From contig RPFO01000065.1 in assembly GCA_009746045.1 (NCBI GenBank), positions 7,559,862 through 7,587,361 of the forward strand: a DNA stretch of 27,500 nucleotides, read 5' to 3'. A program made the position numbers and the translations under genes. Shown piece by piece: positions 10,122 to 21,250 of the stretch; position 1 is the first letter of the stretch, and every line of letters begins with the position of its first letter. The stretch comes from Mesostigma viride. Taxonomy: Eukaryota; Streptophyta; Mesostigmatophyceae; Mesostigmatales; Mesostigmataceae. Under the pieces are notes generated by a model, which saw only the letters and a program-made list of their open reading frames with translations, was not told where the DNA came from and ran no database searches.

Positions 10122-10768
10122 GATTAATTAATTAAACACGTGATCCCGTTGGGGAATCGCGGAGTAGTTACCCCGATGCATGGATGGATGGGTGGGCAAC
10201 AATCTATATACTGGTTTATTCTATCGGCCTAGAGCCTAAACTAACAGTCCTAAGGGGCATGCCAAGTAACATGGTGCCCAGCCCTAGCGGGCGCACCCCG
10301 GGCATTCTTCCCATACGTGGAAACATGTACGCACGATCTGCGATCCCCACAGCTGGGGGGCGGGGCATTGTCCTCGACTACCTGAGCCCAGAGGCTGTCC
10401 TTGTTCTGCATCGTTTTCCATATCACCTGGATATGGAGGCCTAAGCCCCGCAGCCGGGGGCCCGGCCTGGCAGCCCGGCCTACAAGCAGGCCGAGCATGC
10501 CCCGGCGCCGAGCGGATGGTGAAGGACGTGCGCGCATGCCAGCAGAAACACAACGGCAAGGGGGCCTGGTTCTGGTACAAGCGCCTTGGGCATCCGGACG
10601 GCCTTGGTCGACCCCATGCACCGCCATGACGCACCCTAGGGGCGCGCCGGCCAAGCGGTTCCGAACCTGGGCCGCAGCCCCCGTCAATGTCCTAGCTGGG
10701 GATCGATGGCGCTGCGCCACTCCCCGCCCCTGCCATTAATCAGGCCCTGGCCGCATGTCCTCTACAAG
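10122..10768 (-). mobile_element. Non-LTR retrotransposon 3' fragment with a C-terminal ORF2 relic
   Basis: On the minus strand, a 156-codon frame (10720-10250) contains RGLGLHIQVIWKTMQNKDSLW. This resembles the segment after reverse transcriptase in plant-like LINE ORF2 proteins (a GLGL motif, then W+....KDSLWA). About ten residues seem to be missing between the two parts. About 110 bp downstream the element ends in ATTCCCCAACGGGATCACGT plus an AATT-type tail (10122-10136). This is a diverged version of the 3' end shared by the neighbouring copies. No reverse transcriptase core or endonuclease remains. Confidence 0.5.
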
Positions 10769-11113
10769 TTGAATTGAATTGAATTGGAACATAACTCCGT
10801 TGGGAGTATATGTACATAGCGCGTATCCCTGAGAGGGGGCATTTGGCTTTTAATACACTCTAGCTGGGCTACTTCCTGCAAGGGTAGGGTGTAAACTACA
10901 CCTGCTCTGGGTGCACAAAGTGCACCTGCACACCACTATGTATTCCAGCACCTACCGAAAGGCGCAGACATAGGCCGGGGGAAGATCATCATGGCTATAC
11001 AAAGGCTAGCTAGCTCCTATAGGGCATGGCTTCTCAGCAGAGAGTGGCTCTCTGCATGGGCACAGCATAACTAAATATTAAAGCTAGGCATCATCTGGTG
11101 TCCATGACGGGAT
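10769..11113 (-). mobile_element. Truncated retroelement copy, 3' untranslated region only
   Basis: The 3' end is at low coordinates: a GAATT-repeat tail (10769-10785), then on the plus strand GGAACATAACTCC and TTGGGAGTA. The next 300 bp align with the copies beginning at 11114 and 13848, sharing CCTGCAAGG, CACCTGC, GGGAAGATCAT and GCATGGCTTCTC. It stops before the ORF1-like region, as expected of a 5'-truncated insertion. Confidence 0.65.
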
Positions 11114-11351
11114 GAATTAATTAATTAATTAGGAACATAACTCCAGGTTGGGAGTATCTGTAGCACATAGCCCAGAGAAGGGGCATATGAGCCTATAATA
11201 CATTCTAAGCTACTGCCTGCAAGGGTGGGAATGTAAACAACACTTGCTCTAGGTGCACTAGGGCACCTGCACCACCCAGAGTCTCGGGCAACACCCAGCT
11301 ATAAGGGGAGCCCGTCATAGGTGGGGAAGATCAGCATATAGCTATACAAGA

Positions 11352-11800
11352 GCCGAAGAGAGGGAGTGAATGCGGTGTTCAAACTGGGCTGGGACCACTA
11401 GGTCGGCCATGCAGCATCTGTGGGTAGGTCGCATGGCATGCTTGCCGACCTTCTAAGGTATGTCCTTGGGGCCAGGCCAGCTTCAGGATATGCCGTCCTG
11501 GCTGGCCTAGCCGCTGGGGGCTGGCCAGACCGAGGTCCGGTTGTCTATTCTGATCAGGCACTCCGCAAAGGTGAAAACCTTTGCGTTCAGTGCCGGGCCG
11601 CGGAAAACGCGGAAAACGCGATCTGCAAATGAATCCGACCGGAATCGAACTGGGGACCTCTCGTTGTCTATGTCTGGCTGGTGCGAGCAAGATGTCCTAC
11701 GAATGCTATCCTACGCTGTATAATCTCGTCCGAAATGCGAGGCATGCCCTGGTACAAAGATTCTAAAGACCTATGCATGTGTGGCACATCGATCATAGGC
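11352..11800 (-). mobile_element. Probable SINE-like insertion with a tRNA-type B box
   Basis: The sister copy has about 110 bp in the interval where this copy has about 450 bp. On the minus strand the extra DNA contains AGTTCGATTCC (11651-11641), a 10 of 11 match to the Pol III B box. About 50 bp upstream is TAGCATTCGTAGG, a partial A-box match. A CGCAAAGG/CCTTTGCG inverted repeat (11564-11585) follows. No full cloverleaf forms, so it is not called a tRNA. Confidence 0.35.
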
Positions 11801-11914
11801 ACTCATGTACATGACTAAATAATGCTAAGGCATCACCGGCCTGTAGTAGGCGTACGTACATGTACAGGGCCACGGCTAGGCCTGACTATTCTACACTACT
11901 ACTGCTGTATTCCC

Positions 11915-13014
11915 CTAAGCTGGGGCGTCTGGAGGTGCTGGGGCCGCTGGGGTCGCTTGCCAGGGCTTGTGGCCGATAGATGGTCGCCCCCTTCCAGTAC
12001 ACCGGCTTCCCCGCGCCGCGGTCTGCCGGAGCTGGAGGTAGGTCGGCCATAGCTCCCGTCACCGTTGTTGCTGCGCCAGGGTCAATTAGTCGTCGCCCAA
12101 GGTGAAGTGAGTCTTCTCGAGCCGCTTGCGGCGTCTGAGAAACGAAATCTTGTCCGCTGGGTTCTCAAAGATGAGATCGAAGAAGCGGAGGCGCCCCTGC
12201 CTTACCCGGCTCGCGAGCGGGGAAGGCGGTGGGTGGCCAGCTTGATCTCACCAAGGAGGCACATGCGACCAAGGATTTTGCTCTCAAAAAAACGCCTGTG
12301 CAAGCTTCTCGGAATTCTCACCTTCCACCAATGATGTCGAAGTTCTTGACGATGACGTTAAGGCTGCGCTTGGCGAGCTCGGCCTCCTAGCTCGCGGAGG
12401 TCGCGAGCGTCGATCCAGATGTCGCTGGCCGGAGCTGTGCTGCGACGGCGGAGGTGGTGGAGGTGGTGACAGTGTTGCTTAAGCATGTCCGCCCAGGTCT
12501 GGGTGGGAGGAGCATCGCCAGCCAGGCCAGCAGGCCCGGCTGGCTTGGCGGCAATATCCTTCACCGCCTGGGCGGTGAGGCCTGCAGTGTTTTGCAATCA
12601 CCTAATGGCGATGGCGTTGTCCTGGAGGCGCTTAATCGATGTCGCGGAGCTGGGCGGTGATGGAGGCGGGGGAGGCGGGGGGGGGGGGGGGGGGGGGGAG
12701 GCGCGCGAGGAGGGTGGCGGTGGCGCGGTGGGGATGGCGGGGAGCTCAGCAGCCATGCAGCGTGCGGCCCACAGCTGCATGCCCACATGATTTTGCTGCC
12801 GTGCTGCGAGGGGCGTCACGTGCGCTGTGAGATGGCTTCTTGAAGGTGGTGGAGGAAGGTGGATTTGGTCAGGGGGGAGGGGACCCAGAGGTCTTCGATC
12901 GGCAGAGCGCTTAAGGATGGAAAAGAGAGCGGGCCGAAGGCGCGGGCGGGACATGCAGCCGGGCAGGTAGTCAGGGCCGCGGTGGCCGGTGGGAAAACCG
13001 GCCGTCAGCTCCAT
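11915..13014 (-). pseudogene. Broken ORF1/gag-like gene of the retroelement (copy A)
   Basis: Reading the minus strand from ATG 13014 gives a Pro-rich N-terminal part. One in-frame TGA (12600-12598) follows, then the frame continues to 12358. After a one-base shift the reading gives ELAKRSLNVIVKNFDI. Further on are FENPADKISF, RRRKRLEKTHFTLGDD and a stop at 12086, with recognisable LTLAQQQ and REL remnants beyond. The order (helix, NVIVKNF-like strand, basic segment, then DLT.AQ..RRELWP) recalls the RNA-binding ORF1 proteins of LINE-type elements. At least two breaks make it non-functional. Confidence 0.5.
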
Positions 13015-13847
13015 TGCCGGGAGGCGATAATGATGGGCGTGGAGGCGCTGGCACAGGTCAAGGAGGGAGGCGTACGACCTATATAATAAAACACAAGCTC
13101 CAGTATCTTGATGGATGGCATGTCGAAAAAGCCGGGTCTGTCGACGTCAACTTTAGGTGGAAAATAACCGGACTGTCGACCGGTCAAAGTCGCCCTCAGA
13201 CCAGCTAGGTTCGGCTGGGCAGCTGCGTTTGGGCTCAGGCGATGCAGAGGGCGAGGCATTAAGCCCAGGAGGGTTCGGGGTGACCGGCCACCAGCCAGTG
13301 CGCGACTAGTGTCACCGCTGCCTGCCGGACCTGAGGCCTGAGGGAGAAGCTGCAGCCGGAGCTGCAGACGTATTTTCAGGGCTTAGCGCAGCCGCCAGGC
13401 TGCGTTGCGTCGAGGAGCGTTTGGTCGTCATAATATAATGCATAATATAGCTTCGGAAAGTTATATCAGCACGCTCTGAGCTGTGCGTCTTAGAAACTAC
13501 GAAGCGATTGTGATATTCACAGCCAAGTTTGGTGCCCAAACGTGAAAGTTATGAGCTCCGCCGTCAGCCATGGCTATCTCGTGGCTCGTGGCTCAGCGTA
13601 TATATGGTAGGGGCTAGTCCTCTACTAGTTGCTAGCTCCTTGAAAAAGTGTGGGCAGCCCCGCGGGGACGCTCGCTGGGTCCACGCCCCACGTGAGGAGG
13701 TGCCCACCTGGCTGGGCGGGCTGCAGCCCCGCGGCTGGGCCTTGCGATCGACGTGTCGAGCTGGTTGGTACCGATGGTACGAGTCTGGTGCCCGGCTAGC
13801 TGTAATCTAAACTAGCTGCTTGATGGTGCCGTATGGTGATAAGAGGC

Positions 13848-15097
13848 ATTAATTAACTAATTAATATGGAACATAACTCCGTTGGGAGTACATGTAGCAC
13901 ATATCCCTGAGAAGGGCCGGCATATTGCTTTTATTTATATATTCTGGGCTACTTCGGCCTGCAAGGAGTAGGGATGTAAACCGGCCGGCCGGCTACACCT
14001 GCTCTGGGTGCACGTACAAAGGGCACCTGCACACCACTGTATTCAGGCACCTCAACTAAGTAGGGGCGCCGACAGAGGTGGGAAGATCATGATGGCTATG
14101 TACAAAGGGTAGGGCATGGCTTCTCGACAGAGAGTGACTCTCTGCATAGGCAGAGCTTAATTGGCTAAACTCTTAACCCAATGCAGCATCCGGCCATCAT
14201 GGGGAGTCCCAGTATAGGCAGGGCGTGACTAAATTCTTAAAGCATCATCCATGGCCCGGGGCCATTATGGGAGCACATGCGCGTGGGCCACGTGGTAGGC
14301 TAAGCTTTACTAATCTACACTACTGCTGTATTCCCTAGACTGGGTTTGCTGGGGTGGCAGGGGGTGCCTGCTTGGGCTTGTGGTCGACGTGGATGATGTC
14401 CCCCCTCTGCAGTATACCGGTTTCCTCCCTGCGCTCTGCCGGATCGAGCTGGAGCCGGTAGGTCGGCCATAGCTCGCGTCGCCGTTGTTGCTGGGCCAGG
14501 GTCGATCAGGTCGCCGTCCAGCGTGTAGCGAGTCCTTGAGAGCTTCTTGCGGCATGGAACGACAGCTTATCCGCCATGTACTTAAAGGTGAGGAGCAGGG
14601 GAGCCGGGCCAGCCTTACCCCGCGTGCGGGGAAGGCGGCCGGCAGCCGACATCCGCAGCTCACCCGTGAGTTGCATGGCCGGGGCAAGAATGTCGCGCTT
14701 AAATGCCGTGAGAAGAGTCGCCGAGGTTGATCATCTGCCGGCTAGCTGGTCGAAGCTAGTGCTTGACAATGACATATTGTGGCTGCGCTGGGTGCGGTCG
14801 GCCTCCTCGCGGAGGTCGAGGGCTCAGTTGCTTGAGCTGTGCCGCGATGGATGGTGGAGGTGGTGGAGGTATATTTAAGATGCATGCCCACATACAAATC
14901 TTCCCTACGGATCGATGTGGACTGCATGTCCTGCACTGAAAATGGATCTCAACATGTTGGTGACCACGCCCTCCAGCTTCTTCTCCATGGCGCGGCGGGG
15001 AGCCAGTTCACGCCTCGGCGCCACGGCGTGTGCATGCGGGGCGCCCCGTACGCGAGCACTGGGAGAAACAGGTCCTGCATGCTTCTCGAGCTTGTGG
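13848..15097 (-). mobile_element. Retroelement copy with second ORF1-like relic
   Basis: The tail at 13848-13866 is followed by GGAACATAACTCCGTTGGG and about 300 bp alignable to the copies at 10769 and 11114. From about 14310 (CTACACTACTGCTGTATTCC) it aligns with 11890 onward of the neighbouring copy and continues into an ORF1-like relic. There is no RT region. The 5' limit is taken as the next copy's tail and is uncertain. Confidence 0.6.
14335..14870 (-). pseudogene. Broken ORF1/gag-like gene of the retroelement (copy B)
   Basis: On the minus strand, DLREEADRTQRS precedes a disrupted NVIVK-like stretch. Next come AFKRDILAPAMQLTGELRM, RLPRTRGKAG, FKYMADKLSF and, after a shift, RKKLSRTRYTLDGDL. 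Another shift gives LAQQQRRRELWPTY and a GDIIHVDHKP segment ending at TAG (14337-14335). The blocks follow the same order as copy A (11915-13014), which shows that they come from one protein. Several frameshifts make it inactive. Confidence 0.5.
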
Positions 15098-15530
15098 GAT
15101 TAAATCAGAACATGACTCCGTTGATCGACAAATCATGTAGCACGTATTCCATTGGTGGTGGATATGAAGGGGTGGACGATGTCGTTGGTGGCAAGGCAGC
15201 CCTCCTTCAAGGCGGGGACTTGGTACTCCGCGGCTGAGGAGGGCACCGCGGGCGGCGGGGGGGGTCAAACAACACTGAGACGGGCGGCCGTCTCGGGGTG
15301 GAGCGGGGGGGGGGGGGCGCGAGCTAGAGCCTCGCCCGTTGCAACGAAACGTTGTGGGCCAACAAGCGGTTGCAAGGCTGACCGGCGCCGCGCCATCCCC
15401 GGTGTGCTTCACAGGGGTGCGCTGCCGCCGGCCGCGGAGCCGGTCAAGGTAGTACACATGCATTTTCTTGCCCTGGCATGCGAGCTTGGCAGGCCTTGGC
15501 ATCCGCGATCGATGCACTGGGCCACCTAGC
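15098..15530 (-). mobile_element. Diverged 3' end of another retroelement copy
   Basis: GATTAAAT (15098-15105) followed by CAGAACATGACTCCGTTGATC and ATCATGTAGCACGTATTCC matches the family 3' end, and it is closest to the inverted copy near 21190. The rest, up to about 15530, is GC-rich with a G-run, and I find no domain in it. The far end is arbitrary. Confidence 0.45.
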
Positions 15531-16175
15531 TAGAGCTGCGTCCTGAGCACGTCCGTAGGACTCCACGAGCTAGGGCAGCCTTGAGCACCGGCTTGCGGGA
15601 TGGATGGTTGGCAAAGTGGGGAAAGACATGCACAAAACTTCATGCACTCTGGCTGATTAGCAGCCGTGTGGACAAGTGCATGCATCTGCAACTATATACC
15701 AAACTGTACTTAATTGTCTGCAGTGCATGTAGTTCATGAATCACCAAGGTTGACCTCGATCGGCTGTCACCCAATATCCTGGCTTCTTGGATTAAAATTG
15801 CTTAATTAATATACACGTGCAGACTGGGCCACGTGAGCGAAGGTCCTCAGTGGGATTTTCAGGATATTCTCAATAATTTAAACTAATAGCAACCTTGTTC
15901 TGACAGCTCTATTTCAGCTAAAGAACTCGCAGTAGAAGCTATAGCTAGTAAGGTCGAATTACAGTAGATTGATTATTAGTACGTGGACGGTTGCATGATC
16001 TGACCCAACGTCAGAAGTATGAAGCCATGCATGCATTACGTGAGCATTGAACGCCTTCCTTTCATCCAGCAACCCCTACTTCATCCAAGGCTCATCGTCC
16101 TGCTCAGCAGTGGTGCCCTGACATCCCCCCCATCATCGCTCCCATCCGACGCATAGTTATCTAAGCTGGCCGGGT
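15531..16175. other. No gene; spacer beyond the 3' end of BT1 transporter 2
   Basis: AT-richer DNA. TTAATTAATATACACGTG (about 15803-15820) faintly resembles the retroelement tail at 10122. Nothing else is assignable. Confidence 0.5.
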
Positions 16176-18982
16176 TCACCCCCCCGATCCCAGCACCGCG
16201 GGCAGAGGTAAGCTCACGTCCCTATCGATATCCACGATCGCCCCCTCATGCCCCATGATACCCCCGCCACTACTGCTACCATCCCCCCGGTTCCTCCGGC
16301 TGCGTATCCGGTGCTTGTTCGCGCCCCCGAGCAACGTCGTGCCTGCCGGCTGCGTGTCTTTATGCGGCCGCGGCGGTGTCCCCCCTCCTCCCATCCCCCC
16401 CATGCTGCCCCCTCCGAGATCATCCCCATGGGCCCCACTCCTTCGGCTGCCCTCTCCGTCATCAACCTCGTCCTCGTCCTTGAGCTTCGTCGGTTCCCAC
16501 GCATCAACCACCGAGACCGGCAGCGCCGCCAGCGGAGCCTTTGCGCCGCCGCTGCCCGCGACTCCGGCGCCACCACCGCCGGCACCTCCCACGGCGCCAC
16601 CTGGCGCCATCTCGAGCTCCGCCATGCTCGGGATTAGGTAGAGGAAGGGGAGCGGGGTGAGCGTGGTGAGGTTGCACACGAGGACGAGCAGCCAGAGATT
16701 CGTGAAGCTGTCGGACGTCACCCCGAGCGCGCGCGTGATCAGCCCGCCCGAGAACTGGGACACGATCGAGCAGAGGTTCCAGACGGAGATGACCGTCTGA
16801 TACACGGTGCCCTCGGCGCCGTCGGGTGCCACGCGGGCGGCGATGATCGCGATCGGCATCCACGCGACCTGCGCGCACACGGCCAGCGCAACCGTGTCCC
16901 CGAACACAAACGCGTGGTCGGGGATGTGCATCGCGCGGTTCCAGTGGAGGACCACGAAGATGGTCGTAATACCCAGGAAGAAGGCGCACCAGATCGTCCC
17001 GCGCAGCAGACTCGTGTAGCCGAGACGTTTCAGGGAGCGCTGGAACCAGAGCGCGCCAACAGCGGAGGCCGCGTACCCGACCACGTCGAGCACTCCGAGG
17101 AAGCCCATGCTGAAGTGGAGGCGGTACCTGGGGGGGGGGAACCGCGGATGGATACCGTGAGGGTGCGGGGGGGGAAAAAGGGGCCAAGGCGGCCGTTGGG
17201 GGTTGGGGGCAGGGGGGCAGGGGGTAGGAGATGTGGGTGAGCGGGGGACGAATGAATGTGTTGCGTAATTGAGGGTATTTGGGGGGGAGGGAATGAGCGG
17301 CCTTGCAAGGTAGAAGCATCTGGGTAAAGTGGGGGGCACCGCTACTTGGAGAGCCACGCAGGAAAAGGGTTCGAGATGGTGCTATGAATGTAGTGGCTAT
17401 CGATGTGTCTTTGAGAGCTATGCGCATCACTTATGCATCACCCTCTGCTTTTGATATAGTAATACTTTAGGACTAGATATTGATTGATATTAGATGTAGA
17501 TTGATAGAGTGTTGACAATCAAGCTGGCTGCCTCGTTGATACTTATCGACGATGATAATGTACGCTATGCATTATATGTACTATACTCTAGTCACTTTGG
17601 GAAGTAGCGGAGCGCGTCGCCTCCAAACTACCTTACCGCCCCAAGAGTATCACGCCGGCATCACATGAAAACGTGGGCAGGTAGGAACACTCATGTTTTT
17701 CTGTTCCATTCTATCATAATCACCTAACTACTCCATCTTTGCATGAAGAAGTAGAAGAAGCGCGTCCCCTCCCAAGCTACCCTACCAACCTAAGACTGTC
17801 CACTCATTCACCACTATTTGCCTGTTTCATGACACCGTACTCACCAATGAATATATACTACCACTAGCAACTAGTATAGCACACTATGCTCACCTACTGT
17901 TGCTAATATACTCACCGGAAGAAGTAGAAGAGCGCGTCACCCGCAGTGGGCGAGGACGCGAACAGCGTGACGAACAGTGACGTGCGCCAGATCTCGGGCC
18001 GCCTCCAGAATTCGGAGATCTGCCCAAAGCTGTAAGCGAGCCCGTGCGCCCCCCCCTCAGGCGCCTTGTGCCTCGCCTCGTGGACAAACACGACCGAGAG
18101 CAGCCCTGAGAGTGCGGCCAGCGCGCAGATCGAGAGGATGGTCTGCGCGTTCAGCTCCTTGGGGTGGTCCAGGGCGACCCCAGAGAAGATCGCCGCGAGG
18201 CATGACCCGACGGCCTGCGACGTCCACACGCCCGACTGAAGGGACCCCATGTCATCGCCGCACTCGAGTTTCGTGTACTCGACGACCAGGGTGTCGCAGC
18301 CCACCTGGGCGACGACCAACGAGATTGACGCGAGGAAGAGGATGTTGGAGACAGAGGCAAGGCCGAAGTGGGCCTGGGAGGCGAATCCCAAAAATAGCCA
18401 GCTGCCCGCGTTTGCCAGGAGTCCCAGCACGATGTAAGGCTTGCGGCGGTAGCCGAGGATCGGGTAGCTGTCGCTGATGAACCCGTAAACGGGCTTGATG
18501 GACCAGGGCAGGGTCGTCCAGGACAGCACGGCGGCCATCGTGGCCGGGCCGACTTTGAGGTCGTCCATGAGGATTTGCTTCGTGGGCAGCACGGGCATGG
18601 ATAGGAGCGCGCCGAGCACGAAATTGAAGTAGCAGAGGGAGAAGCGGATTCGCCAGGGAACCTTGGTGACCGCCGGGTCCCGTGGGTCTTTACTGCTGGT
18701 TTGCTTCGGGAACTCCTTGAGCTTCGGCTCGTCGGGCATGGCCCCGCATTCGTCCAGGCGAGACATGTCGCCATTTTCGGTTTGAGCGGTTGTTACATTG
18801 CCAATTTGTCGGTCAGTCGCTCCCTCGCGGCTCGGATTGTGACGCCCGGCTGACTCGAAGAGGACAATGACCTCTGGCTTATGCCTCCCTCGATCCGATA
18901 TTACGTTCCCTGACCGCTCGCCCCGCACATATTTTCCCTGGCTCTGCCGGCCTTGATCACCAGAGATATCCCAGTCACCCAT
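16176..18982 (-). CDS. BT1-family folate/biopterin transporter 2 (two exons, 672 aa)
   Basis: Exons 18982-17916 and 17127-16176 (stop TGA at 16178-16176). The 788-bp intron has donor GTGAGT and acceptor CCCAG and splits R356 in phase 2, exactly as in transporter 1. An in-frame TAG lies six codons before the ATG. Family marks: SDSYPILGYRRKPY (residues 170-183, with the usual Arg-Arg), DTLVVE (230-235) and PDGAEGTVYQT (457-467), among about 12 hydrophobic segments. It differs from transporter 1 at both ends: about 110 residues precede the first membrane segment, and the Gly/Ser/Asp-rich C-terminal tail is about 145 residues. A second ATG at 18766 (M73), where codon use becomes more GC-rich, is an alternative start. 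The tails share the motif LPV.VVD.W.P, so the extra length follows a common anchor. It is convergent with transporter 1. The role is inferred as pterin or folate transport. Confidence 0.9.
17128..17915 (-). other. Intron of BT1 transporter 2, with copies of the exon 1 end
   Basis: The intron is AT-richer than its exons, except for a C-rich acceptor end on the coding strand (17128-17240). At about 17601 and 17745 it holds two sequences that resemble each other over about 60 bp. Both also resemble the last 25 bp of exon 1 (17916-17940). Otherwise I see no gene in it. Confidence 0.75.
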
Positions 18983-21179
18983 GGAAAAGGCGGTCGGCTA
19001 ACAAGGGATGGTCCACATTTCCCGAAAAGAAAACGTTAGAATTGAACAGGCGTGCCAGTCACTTGCCCAATTCGCCGAGAAAGAAGACGTCTGGGCAATT
19101 CGCGTCAGGAGGCTGGCTAAAGAAATGCCGTGAACTTCGGGAGGAAGCATAGCATTTGCCACCTGCTATCGGATACCCTTTTTCGTGCGACGAAGCATTT
19201 CCTGTGTAACCACCAACCACTGAGATCAATTACGTTCGCACTAAGCTGTTCATTTCCCCCCCTTCAGCTCGCCCCATCGTGCTTTTGCCTTTTGGTCGAT
19301 CACATCATTAGTCGATCGCATCAATAATCGTCCTTCACGCCTTGCTGACACACGCACCTTGGATACCGAGCGTCCGTCTTCCGTCCTCCGTCGCTTTGCT
19401 CCTCCTGGCTCCTAACCAATTTCCGTACCTGCCGCTTAGTGTTAGTGGCGTGCCTGCCGCTCAATTCCAGCGAACTATTGGATGACATATGGGCTAAAGA
19501 TGCGCGCCAAGCGGACACGCTGCGCTTTCCGCATGGCCAAGGGCAAGCCGCACGTGACGTACGAGAAACCGTGTTCTATTCACTGTCACCTGGCTAATGG
19601 CAGTGCACTGCAGTACACATCAACCTCAGCAGAGTAAATGCATTTGGATCGTGTGCCACCTAACACAGCATAGCGGCGGGATGAGAATTCCAGAGGTATC
19701 GTTCTCACGATGTAATACGCCGTAGCGTTCTCGGCCCCAATACATGTACTCACAATGCATTATTAACAGCCAGGCAAGCATCAACGCAAGGAACCCGACA
19801 GAATTTCGAGCAATGATCATGAACTAGCGCAAGCTTGCAGTTTCCCGAGCTGGTGCCTAGTTTGACGAATTTGAGCTAGGCCGCTAGCCGCGTCAGGGCC
19901 AGGAAAACGAGGAAGACGGGGAGCTGGGAAGGGACCGTGGTAAATAATACAATTTGGTTCATAAGTCTCCGGCATGCGTCCAAGCTTGCTCGGAGTCGGG
20001 CTAGATTGTTTCAACGAGACTGGTTTGCTGGAATCCTAGCGTAGAGTTCTCTTTCTTCCATTTTATATTCAAATTCAGATTGAAGCTGTTTATGCTAGGA
20101 GTTAGGTCGATGACCACTGCAGGCCTACGCGTGGCTGCCCAACGTGGTGAGGGGGGGCGATCGAGCGCCCAGCCTGCTGAGTCGAGGGGCGCGCATCTCC
20201 TGCGTCCTCAGCGTAGTGACAGGGTTGCTTGTGCCTGGCGCCCGGCTGCCTGGGATCGTAGTGGCGCGCTGGAATTCAATTTCGTTTGTTCAGGTACTGC
20301 GACAGAGGAACTTCATGCACATTGCCACTGGTATGCCCAGAATGTCCGCAAGCCGCTGAACGAACCCTAGCCATTCTGAACTAACAGGTAGCTTCGTGGG
20401 GGGGGGTGAGTCATGGAGCTGAGTACGCCTTTTGTGTAAGCATGCGTGCATAATTAGTCTGGTTGTCTCAATCCACTAAAAGAGCCTTTGATCAAGGAAG
20501 TCAGTTGTGGCAAGCAGCATGTTAGTTCCGTGAGCACGAGCAACTTTTGAGCTTTCTGGGTGAAGGTTGGTTGATTAAAAAAGAAAATGAATAGTGAATA
20601 ACTACTTAGTTTCTGGGTGCTCGTATCGCAACACATATGTACACGAATGCGCCAACACGACTGACTGCCGATGTGTAAACACTACGTTTCACGAGGGTGA
20701 CCCCATTCTATGGGGTCAGCTTGCTTGGGCGTAGCAGGAATCATAGAGTTGTCTCAATTAATAAGATAATTAATGATTATTAGTTAAGTTATTATTAGTG
20801 AATACATATACTGCGTCACGTGAAAATGTCTCTACCTTGCTATAGAGTAGAAAGGCAGGATATGCAACGTTGAAGCTCTTGCTGAGGCTAAAATGCAGGC
20901 TATGCTCATCATGAACTAGCTAAGCTTAGTATTTCCGTGCCATGTGCAGGGGACAGTTTGAATACCGCATTTCCTCCCTCTCTCTTGCTTGGACTGCTAT
21001 GCACAACAAGAAGCTAGAGGTGGAAGACGATTGTCCAGGCTCACACGCCAGTCCCTGTGGGCAAGCCCACCCCCCCCCAGGAGGAAGGGGCGCTTTGCTG
21101 AGTAGAGTAGTTAGGATTTTCTAGATTAGCTTAGAGTTAGCTGATAGTTCGGTTTCGCGGCTTCGCCCACCTCCATCCA
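18983..21179. other. Gene-poor spacer upstream of BT1 transporter 2
   Basis: No open frame with a recognisable domain on either strand. The 5' region of BT1 transporter 2 lies at the left end. An inverted repeat occurs at 20698-20718. Confidence 0.5.
20698..20718. repeat. Perfect 8-bp inverted repeat with 5-nt loop
   Basis: TGACCCCA, then TTCTA, then TGGGGTCA. Isolated in non-coding DNA, with no T-run after it. Confidence 0.6.
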
Positions 21180-21250
21180 TCCAGCAAGGGAATACGTGCT
21201 ACATGATCTCCCAACGGAGTAATGTTATAATTTAATTTAATTTAATTATA
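21180..21250 (+). mobile_element. Retroelement 3' end in the opposite orientation
   Basis: GGGAATACGTGCTACATGAT, then CCCAACGGAGTAATGTT and a TTTAA-repeat tail (21227-21247), is the family 3' end read on the plus strand. The upstream extent cannot be set. It is the only copy in the window oriented this way. Confidence 0.5.

Larger units (their letters stand above)
11114..13845 (-). mobile_element. Retroelement copy carrying an ORF1-like pseudogene but no reverse transcriptase
   Basis: The AATT tail at 11114-11131 and adjoining GGAACATAACTCC mark the 3' end. From 11350 to about 11800 it diverges from its sister copies, as if by insertion. Alignment resumes near 11800 with TGACTAAAT and runs into the ORF1-like region (11915-13014). 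No RT, endonuclease or LTR is seen. The 5' limit is set only by the tail of the next copy at 13848 and is uncertain. Confidence 0.6.

Noticed and set aside
11637-11740. tRNA gene on the minus strand
   Set aside because: The B box is good, but the T stem and acceptor stem do not pair and no anticodon arm forms.
16504-17430. 308-codon minus-strand frame overlapping BT1 transporter 2
   Set aside because: It is an out-of-frame shadow of the transporter's second exon and C-rich intron end.
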